Assembly (NCBI GenBank): GCA_900128395.1
Contig: LT649241.1
Location: 1 to 64,000 of the forward strand
Reading direction: 5' to 3'
Length of the DNA: 64,000 nucleotides
Origin: Stramenopiles sp. TOSAG23-2
Lineage: Eukaryota > Sar
The notes beneath the pieces are model-generated. The model had not been told where the DNA came from, did not search any database, and saw nothing but the letters and a program-made list of their open reading frames with translations. Positions within the stretch are counted from its first letter, which is position 1. Every line of letters starts with the position of its first letter. A program made the position numbers and the translations under genes. Below, piece after piece: positions 40,456-50,524 of the stretch.

Positions 40456-42663
40456 ATGGGAAAGTTTTTTACAACGTATTCGATATTTAGTATCATGTTA
40501 ACAGTTGGTGTTGTATCATATGCTTGGCAAACAAGGATACAATTTTATCCGACTGTCATTTTTTTATGTACATCTAAATTTTCAGTTGCTGTATTATGTA
40601 ATTTAGCTATAGCTCTTACCATGATAACATTTAAAACGATTACTTCTGTATTTTTAGGCAAGCTTCGAGATGCGGAGTATGAAGTTCTTAGTGAAAATGC
40701 TAGGTATGCGTTTACTGAAACATGTTTAGCGTTGACATATTTTCGGGATGAACTAAACTTAAAAGTAGCTGGTTTGTTTATGGCACTTTTAGTTAGTAAA
40801 ATATTTCATTGGTTATGCAAAGAAAGAATTACATACATGGAAAGCACACAAAACACGCCTTTTTTCAAACATGTACGTTTAGTTGTGTTAAAAGCGTTAT
40901 TGCTATCAGTTGATATGACATTTGTAAGCATTGCATTAAATTCGATACGCACGCAAGGTCCTTCAGTTTGGTTATTGTTTGGTTTTGAATTTTTATGTTT
41001 AGTTGTTAATATATATGCAATATTTGCACGTTATGCATTGCATTTAGTTGACTTGATGACGCCAGGTGGTTGGATGAACAAAGAAACATATGTATTTTAC
41101 TTAGAGCTTACTGCTGAAGTTGCTCGTGTATTTGTATATGTAGCTTTCTTTTTCATCTTGTTCACTTATTATGGTATTCCTTTGCATATATTCCGTGATT
41201 TGTACATGTCGGTGAAAAATTTAATACAACGTATTAATGAATTTTGTGCTGCACGAAATATTACATCAAGAATGGATGAATTGTTTCCAGATGCAACGGA
41301 AGAAGAACTTGCAGATACTCCAATTTGTATCATATGCAGAGAAGACATGGTATTTGGGCAGCGTATTAAAAAATTGCAATGTGGACATAAGTTTCATTTC
41401 CAATGTTTACGCACGTGGCTTGAAAGGCAACAAAGTTGTCCTACATGTAGACAACCAATTGTTGTAAGGCGTGGAGCTACACCTGATGGTGAAGTTCGTG
41501 TTGGTCAACAAAATGATAATCAAAATGACAATAATGGTGAGGCAGCAGCAGTAGCAAATGCAAATGGTAACAATGCTAATGAAAATGAAGTGCCTGTTGT
41601 TAATGACAACAACGTCAATAATAATAACAACAATAATAATGTTGTTCCAGAACGACAAGCACAGCAAGAAAGAGAAGTTCCACCTCTGAACCAAACAAAC
41701 ATCAACCCAGTTGCCACCAGAAGAAATGATAATAATAATGCAACAACAACGCAATCATCAACGAACACTAATGAAGCAAGTGTCAATAGCAATAGTAACA
41801 ATAGAGAAGCACCATCACAGCAACAACATGCATCACCGCTACTACAACCACCATCATTTGAACAAATGATGAACAACGGAATGAACATGATGCAAATGCC
41901 ACCTGGAATGCAAATGCCGCCTGGAATGCAAATGCCACCATTTATGCCAACACCTCCTCCTGGTATGGCAAATGCTTCTCCAAATGGAATATTGCCACCT
42001 CCAGGAATGTCACCAATGATGATGCCGCCAATGCCGGGGATGCCTATGCCGCCTTTACCACCAAATGGAATGATGCAATCACCCGGAGGTTTTCAAGTTC
42101 CTCCGCAATTTCCACCACCAAATAACATGTTTGGTATGTATGGTATGATGCCTCCACCAGTTCCTCCGCATGGAATGAATATGAATCTTGGCTCACCACA
42201 GTTTCCGAATATGGGGGAACAACAAATCAATGCAAATAATAATAATAGTAACAATAATAATAGTAATAGTAGTAGTAATATTGGTAAACCACCTTTACGA
42301 CGAAGTCAAAGTACACCAACTAAAAGTACACGCGCATCACAACTTCAAGCAATTCAGAAACAGATAGAAATGCTGGAAGCCCATCTTAAAGAAATAACCC
42401 CTGGAAAAAAGAAGAAAGTTAAGTTGCAACGTGCACAATCAAATCCTGAGACGAATAGCCCTTTAACAGATAACAATACCGATTCTATTGTTGTAGCAGA
42501 TGATGAAGAGAAAGTAGGTGGAGATGGTTCTAACAATAATGTTGTGCGTGAAATAAATTTGGACGCTAAGAAAGAGGATGACAATAACCCGCAAGCACTA
42601 CGGCGAAGAAAAGCAGCAGCTGCTGCTTTGCGAAGATTATCATCAAATGAACAACAGTCATAA
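40456..42663 (+). CDS. HRD1: Hrd1/synoviolin-type ER E3 ubiquitin ligase
   Basis: The 735-residue protein starts MGKFFTTYSIFSIMLT and has about six to eight membrane helices in residues 5-265, as in Hrd1. These include FETC-like conserved text AFTETCLALTYFRDELN and the SKIFHWLCKERITYMESTQ loop. A cytosolic RING-H2 follows at about residues 291-332: CIIC, CGHKFHFQCL, WLERQQSCPTCR. The tail is Asn-rich, then Met/Pro-rich (MQMPPGMQMPP), with a short helix (QAIQKQIEMLEAHLKEI) near 640 that could bind Cdc48/Usa1-type partners. Hrd1 is the retrotranslocation channel and ligase of ER-associated degradation. All eight zinc ligands are present. An upstream short frame (40301-40501) overlaps and is not supported. 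Confidence 0.93.
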   Translation: MGKFFTTYSIFSIMLTVGVVSYAWQTRIQFYPTVIFLCTSKFSVAVLCNLAIALTMITFKTITSVFLGKLRDAEYEVLSENARYAFTETCLALTYFRDELNLKVAGLFMALLVSKIFHWLCKERITYMESTQNTPFFKHVRLVVLKALLLSVDMTFVSIALNSIRTQGPSVWLLFGFEFLCLVVNIYAIFARYALHLVDLMTPGGWMNKETYVFYLELTAEVARVFVYVAFFFILFTYYGIPLHIFRDLYMSVKNLIQRINEFCAARNITSRMDELFPDATEEELADTPICIICREDMVFGQRIKKLQCGHKFHFQCLRTWLERQQSCPTCRQPIVVRRGATPDGEVRVGQQNDNQNDNNGEAAAVANANGNNANENEVPVVNDNNVNNNNNNNNVVPERQAQQEREVPPLNQTNINPVATRRNDNNNATTTQSSTNTNEASVNSNSNNREAPSQQQHASPLLQPPSFEQMMNNGMNMMQMPPGMQMPPGMQMPPFMPTPPPGMANASPNGILPPPGMSPMMMPPMPGMPMPPLPPNGMMQSPGGFQVPPQFPPPNNMFGMYGMMPPPVPPHGMNMNLGSPQFPNMGEQQINANNNNSNNNNSNSSSNIGKPPLRRSQSTPTKSTRASQLQAIQKQIEMLEAHLKEITPGKKKKVKLQRAQSNPETNSPLTDNNTDSIVVADDEEKVGGDGSNNNVVREINLDAKKEDDNNPQALRRRKAAAAALRRLSSNEQQS

Positions 42664-44599
42664 AAATTTTTTTTATTGTGTGGGTCATGTATATACGAGA
42701 GTATCATTTACGAACACGTATGATATCATATGCATATGTCATATCATAGATTAATCACATCATGCGAGTATTTTTTTATAAAAAATATGTACACGAGGGT
42801 AATATTTTAATACGCGAATAAAAAATAATAAAAAATGTACGACGTACTCTTACGCATATTTTATTTTTTAAATTTACTCAGTGATAATTCCTACTGCTAC
42901 TCTCTTCAAAAGAACAAAAGAATACAATAACTGTGTGTCTTCAAAATATTATACTCGTAAGAAATATACGAAGTATGATATATATGCACACAAAATAAAA
43001 TACAAAAAGCGTTTTAATTGAGTGTAAAACATTTCTTTTATTTTTTTAAAAAGACGACTTCTTTTTACGTATGATATATTATGATATATGTACATATTAT
43101 TTTTGCGCACTCTATTTCTCATACATAAATCTTTTCGCGGTTTTCTAATGCGGCTCTTCTTCGTACGTTCGTACGTATCACTTATCACATCTTTGTATGA
43201 TATAATATGGAATATATGGATGTTCAATGGTGTTAGAAAAATATTTTTATTCTTTCATTGCCTTGGTATGATATGTATCATATGGTAATATAATATACGT
43301 ATGTGTGTGTATGTATTGTCATATAATGAAGAAATGGTTCATACAATATATATATAAGAAGATGTACATATGTCACACGCAATACTTCGAGAAAATCATA
43401 TATAATCATAAATACAGATTTATGTCGTCAGAAATAAAGTTTGTACACTAGCTACGTATCAGCAACGTCGGTATCAGCCGACTAAGTCCGCCCGTAGCAA
43501 ATTTCATCATTCTGATAAATAATATGATAACATGTGTGTATATAGATATGTGTATTGCAAAAATGTGTACATTGTGTTCATATTATTTTCCTCAGGCCTA
43601 TCGATCAAGCAACATTGAAACACAGGACTTTAATCTGTATTTTCTTCACGTGATGTTGTTCGTCATTGAAAATTATAAGATGAATATATGTATGCATGTA
43701 TATGTAGTTTTGATATTTCTTTAAATTTTATACTTACAAACATTGTTTTTTTAATATTACATAATACATTCCAATATGAGATTCATTTTCGTCTTCTATG
43801 ACCTATTCATTTCGTCATTATAATTATAAAAAATCTTTTATGTTAGTCAAAACGTTTATTTATTATAAGTAAATGGTTTCTATATATATATATACATATA
43901 TATAGTAAATGTATGCGCCAAAAGCAACTCAAAGTATCATTCAATAAAGTCCATTTTAAGCTACCAAGGATCGACGCGATGGTAATCACTCCGTTTTTTC
44001 TAGCATACTTTTTGAAAACGTAAAACAATCATTGTAACGCTTGAACAATAGAAGCATGCAGACACCAAAAGATATATATATATATATATTAAGATTCATG
44101 TATATATATATATATAGGTATGTGTTATATTATATATTGGTAAAATATTTTTCTTCTTTAATGATTCATTCTCTCAGATTTAAAAAGCTCGTTTTTTTTC
44201 TCTTCAACTAAGAAATCAGAGTTGGATTTGTTTAGTTTATCAGCATTGAGAAGTATATACATAAAGAACAAAATATTTCATATGGAAAAGGAAACAGCAG
44301 GTTTATGTATATATGTGATCAAAACTTACATTTATATCTACGTCATATTGAGAATCAAATTAATATTTTTACCAAACATTAAATTCCATATGTTATATTA
44401 TATTGTTGTTGTTTAAAAACGAAGCATAATATAGTATGTATCTTTTTTTTTTATTATAGTATACAATGTTAGTTATTTGTGGTGTAAAAATGCGTGTTTG
44501 TGAAGAAAATAAAATATTGTATTTTTTTGGAATGTATCCTCTATGGTTTTCCACGGTATATTATAGTTACATAGTAACTAACATATGGCATAGAATATA

Positions 44600-44775
44600 G
44601 AGGCGAGTATGGGGATCATCCGAAGACGTTCAACCCATCTCTTTATCTCGCCATTTAGCAACGGATTTACCTCATTACGTTGAACGATTTGAACAACTAG
44701 GCCCGTATAATGCACAGTGTAAAACAAACCAATCGACTGCAAACGAAAGGCGTCCCACCAAGGCTTTTTTGATAA
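44600..44775. other. Possible coding relic or structured RNA
   Basis: About 55 codons are open on the plus strand without ATG, following a stop at 44598. The complementary strand is also open. Short complementary words (GGCGAG/CTCGCC and CGTTCAAC/GTTGAACG) could pair in an RNA. The composition differs from the surrounding DNA. Identity unknown. Confidence 0.25.
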
Positions 44776-45044
44776 ATTATATCAAATGTGTGTGTATGTA
44801 TGTATGTATGTATGTATATGTACTATTTATAGATGGTCATAATGATTGCAAACCATATAAACAAAAAATGCTTTACTAAGTACCAGAAATTATCCTTCAA
44901 AACGGGTATCTAGTCCGCTCGGAGACTCTAGTCTGTTTGGTAAATATCATCATTGTGAAACAAATTTTGTATGTTTTTTGTTTTGCAAATATCATCTATG
45001 AAGAGAAAGAGACGAAAAAGTTGTTGTGGAAATAATATTCTTCT

Positions 45045-45290
45045 ATGGAGGGACAACTTACTTTTTTAAAATCTTTGTTTCTTCTTTTGTATAATATATT
45101 GTCTGTCTTTGTTGCACTCATCTCTCTCTGTGTGATCTATCTTTCAATACTTTTCTATTTTTATTGGTGCATTGATCAAATTGAGTGGTCAGCTTGCATT
45201 GACGACGAGTTGTTTCCCCCGCAAGATCGAGTTAGGGATAGGGTATTTCCCCGCAAGATCGAGTTAGGGGTAGGGTATTTATATAGGTAG
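45045..45290 (+). CDS. Possible small membrane protein
   Basis: An 81-residue frame with a long hydrophobic stretch (about residues 8-46) and a charged C-terminus that runs into a 32-bp tandem repeat, so the last ~20 residues are repeat-encoded (PQDRVRDRVFPRKIELG). No homology recognised. It may be fortuitous in AT-rich DNA. Confidence 0.2.
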   Translation: MEGQLTFLKSLFLLLYNILSVFVALISLCVIYLSILFYFYWCIDQIEWSACIDDELFPPQDRVRDRVFPRKIELGVGYLYR

Positions 45291-45310
45291 AGCGAGTTAG
45301 GAGTAGGGTA
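45213..45310. repeat. Three ~32-bp tandem units
   Basis: Words GCAAGATCGAGTTAGGG occur at 45221 and 45253, and a degenerate third (AGCGAGTTAGGAGTAGGGTA) ends near 45310. Confidence 0.8.
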
Positions 45311-45721
45311 TATCTGCCCCCTATCATCAAATTATCAATACTAAGTTCTTGACCACGCACCTTTCCCAGCACCACAGCACCTGCTAATACGAAATATCAA
45401 AAAATATGATCTAAAACATTTCACATGTATTTATACTTAAAAGCGATATTAGAATACCAATATGTTGTTGTTTCATTCGTAAAATATTATTATAAAACAT
45501 AGAATTGCAAAGTGCAAATTCATTCATATTCATGTAAAAGATAATATAATAAAAGATACATAGCACCACATACATTGTTATAATATCTAGAAACAGAAAG
45601 ATACTGTAAAGCGGAAGAGATACACAAATACAGAAAAAAAAGAACCGAAAAGATAAGAGAAAAGAGATAGTCATATATATCAATATATATATATATATAT
45701 ATTAATATCAGTATAATAACA

Positions 45722-47068
45722 ATGGCATCTTTAGTTACTGATGATAATCAAACAACAACAACAACGACGACGACGACGACAAGAAGAAGAAGAAGAACAA
45801 CGACAGCAACTGAAACATCTGAGCAAATGACCGATAATGAACTTTCACATTTTGAAGATTTACCTGGTATATTACAAATATGTATTGGTACTGCTACAAA
45901 ACCAGGTCTCATAGCATATTTTGATGATGATATACTTGCAATGATAAATATGTTTGCGAAAACATGTAAAAAATTTCTTGAATATGATCCCTTGCGTTGT
46001 TATTATTTTAGAGTTGTATTAGCAAAAAAATATGGAGTCAAATTTGATAACAGTGAAGTAATTTTGGATGGAAAGAACATCCATGATGAGGATTTACACA
46101 ATATAGGTGAAGCATTGAAAGCAAACAATACATTAACGTCATTGTACCTACGTGATAATAATATTACTGATGTACAAAGTATTGGTGAATTGTTAAAAAA
46201 AAATAATACATTAGAGACATTGCACCTATCTTTTAATAATATTACTGATGTACAAAGTATTGGTGAAGGATTAAAAACAAACAATACATTAAATAAAAAA
46301 TTTCTTGAATATGATCCCTTGCGTTGTTATTATTTTAGAGTTGTATTAGCAAAAAAATATGGAGTCAATTTTGATGGCAGTAGCGTAGATTTGGATGGAA
46401 AGAACATCCGTGATGAGGATTTACAAAATATAGGTGAAGCATTGAAAGCAAACAATACATTAGAGACATTGAACCTAAATAATAACAATATTACTGATGT
46501 ACAAAGTATTTGTGAATTGTTAAAAACAAACAATACTTTAAAGGTATTGCACCTACATCAAAATAATATTACTGATGTACAAAGTATTGGTGAAGCATTG
46601 AAAACAAACAATACATTAAAGTGGTTGATCCTAGGTGATAATAATATTACTGATGTACAAAGTATTGGTGATGGATTAAAAACAAACAATACATTAACGT
46701 GGTTGTCCCTAGGTAATAATAATATTACTGATGTACAAAGTATTGGTGATGGATTAAAAACAAACAATACATTAAAGACATTGCGCCTATCTAATAATAA
46801 TATTACTGATGTACAAAGTATTGGTGAAGGATTAAAAACAAACAATACATTAATGTCATTGGACCTATCTAATAATAATATTACTGATGATGGTGGAATA
46901 CAAAGTATTATTGATGTATTAAAAACAAACAATACATTAAAGTACTTGCACCTAGGTGATAATCAACTTAATGATAATATGAAATCACAATTAAGAGCTA
47001 TAAAACAATATAAAAGAGAAGGATCAAACGGGTATCAACAAGTGGAAGGGATGATGATATGGACATAA
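45722..47068 (+). CDS. Leucine-rich repeat protein (ribonuclease-inhibitor/NLRC3-like type)
   Basis: The 448-residue protein has a Thr/Arg low-complexity start (Thr run then Arg run, residues ~12-28) and an F-box-like or helical lead (about 35-85). From about 115 there are LRRs of 28 residues with consensus NNITDVQSIGEgLKTNNTLxxLxL. The segment from KKFLEYDPLRCYYFRVVLAK to the first LRRs occurs twice, with a 327-bp (109-codon) period (45971 and 46298). This places a second copy of the N-terminal lead in the middle of the LRR solenoid. Later LRR units are almost identical at DNA level. It is probably a soluble interaction scaffold. Confidence 0.8.
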   Translation: MASLVTDDNQTTTTTTTTTTRRRRRTTTATETSEQMTDNELSHFEDLPGILQICIGTATKPGLIAYFDDDILAMINMFAKTCKKFLEYDPLRCYYFRVVLAKKYGVKFDNSEVILDGKNIHDEDLHNIGEALKANNTLTSLYLRDNNITDVQSIGELLKKNNTLETLHLSFNNITDVQSIGEGLKTNNTLNKKFLEYDPLRCYYFRVVLAKKYGVNFDGSSVDLDGKNIRDEDLQNIGEALKANNTLETLNLNNNNITDVQSICELLKTNNTLKVLHLHQNNITDVQSIGEALKTNNTLKWLILGDNNITDVQSIGDGLKTNNTLTWLSLGNNNITDVQSIGDGLKTNNTLKTLRLSNNNITDVQSIGEGLKTNNTLMSLDLSNNNITDDGGIQSIIDVLKTNNTLKYLHLGDNQLNDNMKSQLRAIKQYKREGSNGYQQVEGMMIWT

Positions 47069-47486
47069 TAAAACGTAGAGGTATATTTAGATGGATGCCT
47101 GCCGGGCCTGGATGATGGAGACTGTGGAGACCGCGGCACCGCGGCGGACCAGGATTTTAGATTTGGTTTTTTTTCTCTCCTTGTGCGTACTTATTATATA
47201 CTAAATACTATAATATATCTATAATTGTATATTAATGGTATGTACTCCTATGTACTATGTGTACCCAATAGTAGTGCATACTTCAGTCTTATCTATAATA
47301 TATATAATGTACACTATTATAGCGATCTATATATATATATATAATATTATTTTTATAGAATGTAAAATAAGAATAATATATAGAGGGCATAAGAAAAACA
47401 ACAAAGAAAGATATACTTCTGTGTTTTGTGTAGTAGTAGTACTTCTTCAACAAAGAATAAAAATAAGTATACATCAACAAATGTAA
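47069..47486. other. Intergenic region with GC-rich islet
   Basis: A GC-rich ~65-bp islet (about 47094-47158) follows the LRR stop, with two CCGCGG palindromes (CCGCGGCACCGCGGCGG). The rest is AT-rich with an (AT)n run. Confidence 0.6.
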
Positions 47487-48581
47487 TTGAAAATGAAACT
47501 AACAAAATTAACAAAAGACATTGGAACGAAAATTGAAAATATAGATATTACTAAACCATTATCTAACGCTGATATATTAACCATAAGACAAATATTAGCG
47601 GAAAGAGGTGTAGTAGTTCTTAACGTACCAAATGGTTTAACAGAACAAGAGCAAATTGCATTTACGTCACAATTTGGTAAATGTATACCGCATCCAGGTA
47701 CATTTCAACGTTGGTTACAAAATAATAATCTAAATGGAAACGATAGTAAATTTAAACCGAAAGAGGTACGAAGAATTGCAATAAAAAAAGAGCATGCATT
47801 AATATCATCTCAAACAAAAGAAAGCAAAGAAAAATTAAAAAATGTACAAAAAAGTAGACAAGCTGGTATGAAAATAGTGCAAAAATTCAATTACGTACCA
47901 AAAGATCCGCGCTCTTTGCCCATTAATCCAAATGCAAATAATGAAACATGGCATTCTGATGTAAGTTGTGAGTTTTCACCACCAGCATGTTCATGTTTGC
48001 ATATGTTAAAAGCTGCCCCGGATGGGAAAGGTGATACGTTATTTGCTTCCATGTATAATGTTTATGATAGGATATCACCTGCTTTACGTGAAATGTTAAA
48101 ATCAATGCATGGTGTACATATTGAACGTCGATTAGGGAATGATTGGTATGAAATGCCACATCCAGCAATTATACGTCATCCAGAAACTAAACGTCCAGTT
48201 GTATTTTTAAACAGAGCATTTGTTGGAAGATTTGAAAATTTTACAGTCAAAGAATCTAAGCCAATATTACATTATATTGAGAAAATTGCATCTTCCCCAG
48301 ATAATGTTTATAGACATAAATGGACATTTGGTGATTTAGTTATGTGGGATAATCGCTGTATGTTACATTTTGCTGTTAAAGATTATGATGCTAATATTGA
48401 AGGACAAGAAAGAATTGTTCGGCGAACAAATTGGTACGATGGTGTACAACCATCTTTTCATCCAAAAGTAGTTCGTCAATTATATTTTCCATATGATGAT
48501 CAACCATTTTCCATTGAAACAGTGAAATCTTATGATGGATATTTACCTGAACATATATTATTACGTAACAGTCGTCTGTGA
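47487..48581 (+). CDS. TauD/TfdA-family dioxygenase, second copy
   Basis: The protein is about 364 residues. Iron and cosubstrate motifs: HxD in ETWHSDVSC (H156, D158), GKGDTLFASM (about 180-189), distal His in MWDNRCMLHFAV (H294) and Arg in RIVRRTNW (R313). Unlike the first TauD protein (27956), the N-terminal third has a ~70-residue Lys/Asn-rich insertion (about 75-148) before the HxD. The C-terminal part lacks the other's long extension. The two are therefore diverged paralogues rather than a local duplicate. The reaction is the same class: 2-oxoglutarate-dependent hydroxylation, substrate unknown. A second Met at codon 3 could be the start instead. Confidence 0.87.
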   Translation: MKMKLTKLTKDIGTKIENIDITKPLSNADILTIRQILAERGVVVLNVPNGLTEQEQIAFTSQFGKCIPHPGTFQRWLQNNNLNGNDSKFKPKEVRRIAIKKEHALISSQTKESKEKLKNVQKSRQAGMKIVQKFNYVPKDPRSLPINPNANNETWHSDVSCEFSPPACSCLHMLKAAPDGKGDTLFASMYNVYDRISPALREMLKSMHGVHIERRLGNDWYEMPHPAIIRHPETKRPVVFLNRAFVGRFENFTVKESKPILHYIEKIASSPDNVYRHKWTFGDLVMWDNRCMLHFAVKDYDANIEGQERIVRRTNWYDGVQPSFHPKVVRQLYFPYDDQPFSIETVKSYDGYLPEHILLRNSRL

Positions 48582-49037
48582 ATTTGTATTTTTATTCGTA
48601 TGATGTACGTAGGTATAATAGGTTATCGCTAGATTTATTTATTACGACCGTACATATGAAATAAAATTTACGATACATGAAAAAGTAAAAAATTATATGA
48701 TGTATGCATTATATATATAATATAAAATAATTCTCTTATTTATAATTTAAAGATTTTATTTACTCATAATGTTATATTCACTATGAAATATATGTGTAAT
48801 TATATATGATATGATATATATGTGTATTTTAAAATTTTATAAATAATTATTAAATATAAATTATTTTTATTAAAAATATTTTAATATTTAAGAATACCCT
48901 TTCCTACCTTTTCTTTATTTGTTGTCATCATTAACACCATTTTTTGTTTTACATTTTCTTAAAAAATATATTTTTTATATATTACTTTTTATTATTCGGT
49001 GTATGTGCGTATTCAATATAAAAACAATCAAAATGTT
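48582..49037. other. AT-rich intergenic region
   Basis: Very AT-rich convergent 3' flanks of the TauD and SH3-like repeat genes. No feature seen. Confidence 0.5.
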
Positions 49038-49808
49038 TTACAATAATTTACACTTTTCACGTTTGACCTTTACAATCTTATTTAACAACCTCAACTGAAC
49101 ATGATATCTTCCAGCAGCTCTATCGTAATATACCACATTGCCTTTGATATCATTATACGTAGTATCTGATAAATTTTGTAAAGAAACCCTAGTGCCATTC
49201 GGTACAATTAACTTTTCTTCTTTTACTTGAAGTTTTTGCCCGCCAGCTAGTTGTACAACTAATAATCCATTTTGAACCCTTGCTATTCGTCCTTTTTGTC
49301 CATTATATTCTGGCTGAGAGATAATACCGGTGATTTCGACATTTTGAATTAATTGTTGTAAGTTAGATACTTTTAATGCCAATGGGCCAGTCTCCAATCC
49401 TACGTCTACAATATATCGATCTCGATTGTTGTCGAACCATCTTATTTTGCCTATTCTGCCATTGTGCTGCATATTACTAGTTAAATTATGAATATATACA
49501 GCAGTACCCCTTTTCAAAATACCGATATCCTTCGATAAACGTGTTGGGCAACGGTTTAAACCGCGTTTTCGACTTGGTAAATTATAAATTGCAAATGCTA
49601 GCAAAAATCCAACGCATATAGCTACAGTCATATTGTGCGCAAAACATATGTAAAAAAATACAAGTAAATCGTATTTATATGATTCTAATTTAATTACGTT
49701 GTATATTGCAACTAATAATACTAAAGCCATGGTGTATTGATGACCAAAGTAAAGGTAAAATGTTGCGAACGCTCCAATGAATGACATTATTTTGTTTACC
49801 ATTTTCAT
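49038..49808 (-). CDS. Membrane protein with SH3-like/KOW-type repeats
   Basis: The 256-residue protein has three or four hydrophobic segments in residues 5-85 (YLYFGHQYTMALVLLVAIYN, LLVFFYICFAH, ICVGFLLAFAIYN). They are followed by three repeats of about 50 residues (from ~98, ~150 and ~200). Each has a pattern G-x-x-V-x-I/L-x-N-L, then NG-x-x-G-x-I, then D-x-x-x-x-R-Y-x-V-x-L, then K-V-x-x-x-x-L, typical of small beta-barrels seen in many protist proteins. The topology suggests the barrels are cytosolic. Function unknown. Confidence 0.55.
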   Translation of the reverse strand: MKMVNKIMSFIGAFATFYLYFGHQYTMALVLLVAIYNVIKLESYKYDLLVFFYICFAHNMTVAICVGFLLAFAIYNLPSRKRGLNRCPTRLSKDIGILKRGTAVYIHNLTSNMQHNGRIGKIRWFDNNRDRYIVDVGLETGPLALKVSNLQQLIQNVEITGIISQPEYNGQKGRIARVQNGLLVVQLAGGQKLQVKEEKLIVPNGTRVSLQNLSDTTYNDIKGNVVYYDRAAGRYHVQLRLLNKIVKVKREKCKLL

Positions 49809-50524
49809 TCTTAATTTTTTGATACGTTGTATATCACTTTAACTTAATATATATATGTGTGTGTATATACGATATGTAGAAATGAAATATTTCTTGTTTT
49901 GTCTTTCTTTCTGTTTTGTTTTGTTTTGTTTTTCTTTTTTGTTTTGTTTTGTTTTTCTTTCTGTTTTGTTTATTTTACTTCTATCTATCTATCTCTATCT
50001 ATATGTACATAAGCTATATATGTATATTATACTATTCTAACTATATAGTAATAGTATAGAAAAAAATAGTGATATTGTTTTTTGTATGCACGCCTTTACC
50101 TTTATAAGCCTATTCGCCTGCTATTCGGCGAAACAAAAGAGAATTTTAGATTTTAGTGAATTGAAAAAAATAATGTTGGTCCTATTTTAAGTATATCTTA
50201 TTATTATACTTAGATGTCCTCATTACCTATATAAATTGAATTTTTCGGGATTTGTTGTAAAAATGTTTGCATTAGTTTTGTTAGATTTTTGTGTTTGCTG
50301 GTTTGGCACCTTGTGTGCTTTGGTAGTATTTTTTTTTAAATACAACATTGAATGAATGAATTTTTGATCTAAATATAAATGTATATATTAAATTATTATT
50401 GACTAAACGACCTCTGTAAAGACAATGAGAATAGTTGTCTATTCTTTTTAATAGAATCGATAGATGTATGTGTACGTATATGCATAGAGAGAGAGAGAAA
50501 AAAAAAAGAAAACGAAATAAAGAA
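49809..50524. other. Intergenic region
   Basis: Contains a TTTTGTTTTG-rich pyrimidine tract (49890-49975), (CTAT)n, and AT-rich DNA. A possible upstream ATG for the OB-fold gene at 50435 adds 30 low-quality residues. Confidence 0.45.

Larger units (their letters stand above)
42664..45721. other. 3-kb gene-poor region
   Basis: The longest gap. It is AT-rich with (AT)n and (GTAT)n microsatellites. Items that stand out: a less AT-rich island at 44600-44770 open on both strands, short open stretches (43560-43710 plus, 44028-43900 minus) without known homology, and a telomere-like tandem (three ~32-bp units with GAGTTAGGGATAGGG words) at 45213-45310. No gene in it is convincing. Confidence 0.5.

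Noticed and set aside
41407-41888. Minus-strand Leu/Val/Ser-rich frames opposite the Hrd1 tail
   Set aside because: They are the antisense of Asn- and Gln-rich codon runs in the real gene.
43430-43520. Possible tRNA or small RNA gene in a less AT-rich patch
   Set aside because: No A-box/B-box pair or cloverleaf could be traced; I found no tRNA or rRNA gene in the window.
43524-44416. Several 60-66 codon frames in the gene-poor region
   Set aside because: Composition follows AT content, with no domain or repeat support; noted only as possible relics.
45213-45310. TTAGGG-like words suggesting an interstitial telomere
   Set aside because: Only three degenerate ~32-bp units contain the word once each; no true (TTAGGG)n run.
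46003-46932. Minus-strand frames opposite the LRR repeats
   Set aside because: Same effect: repeats on the coding strand keep antisense frames open.
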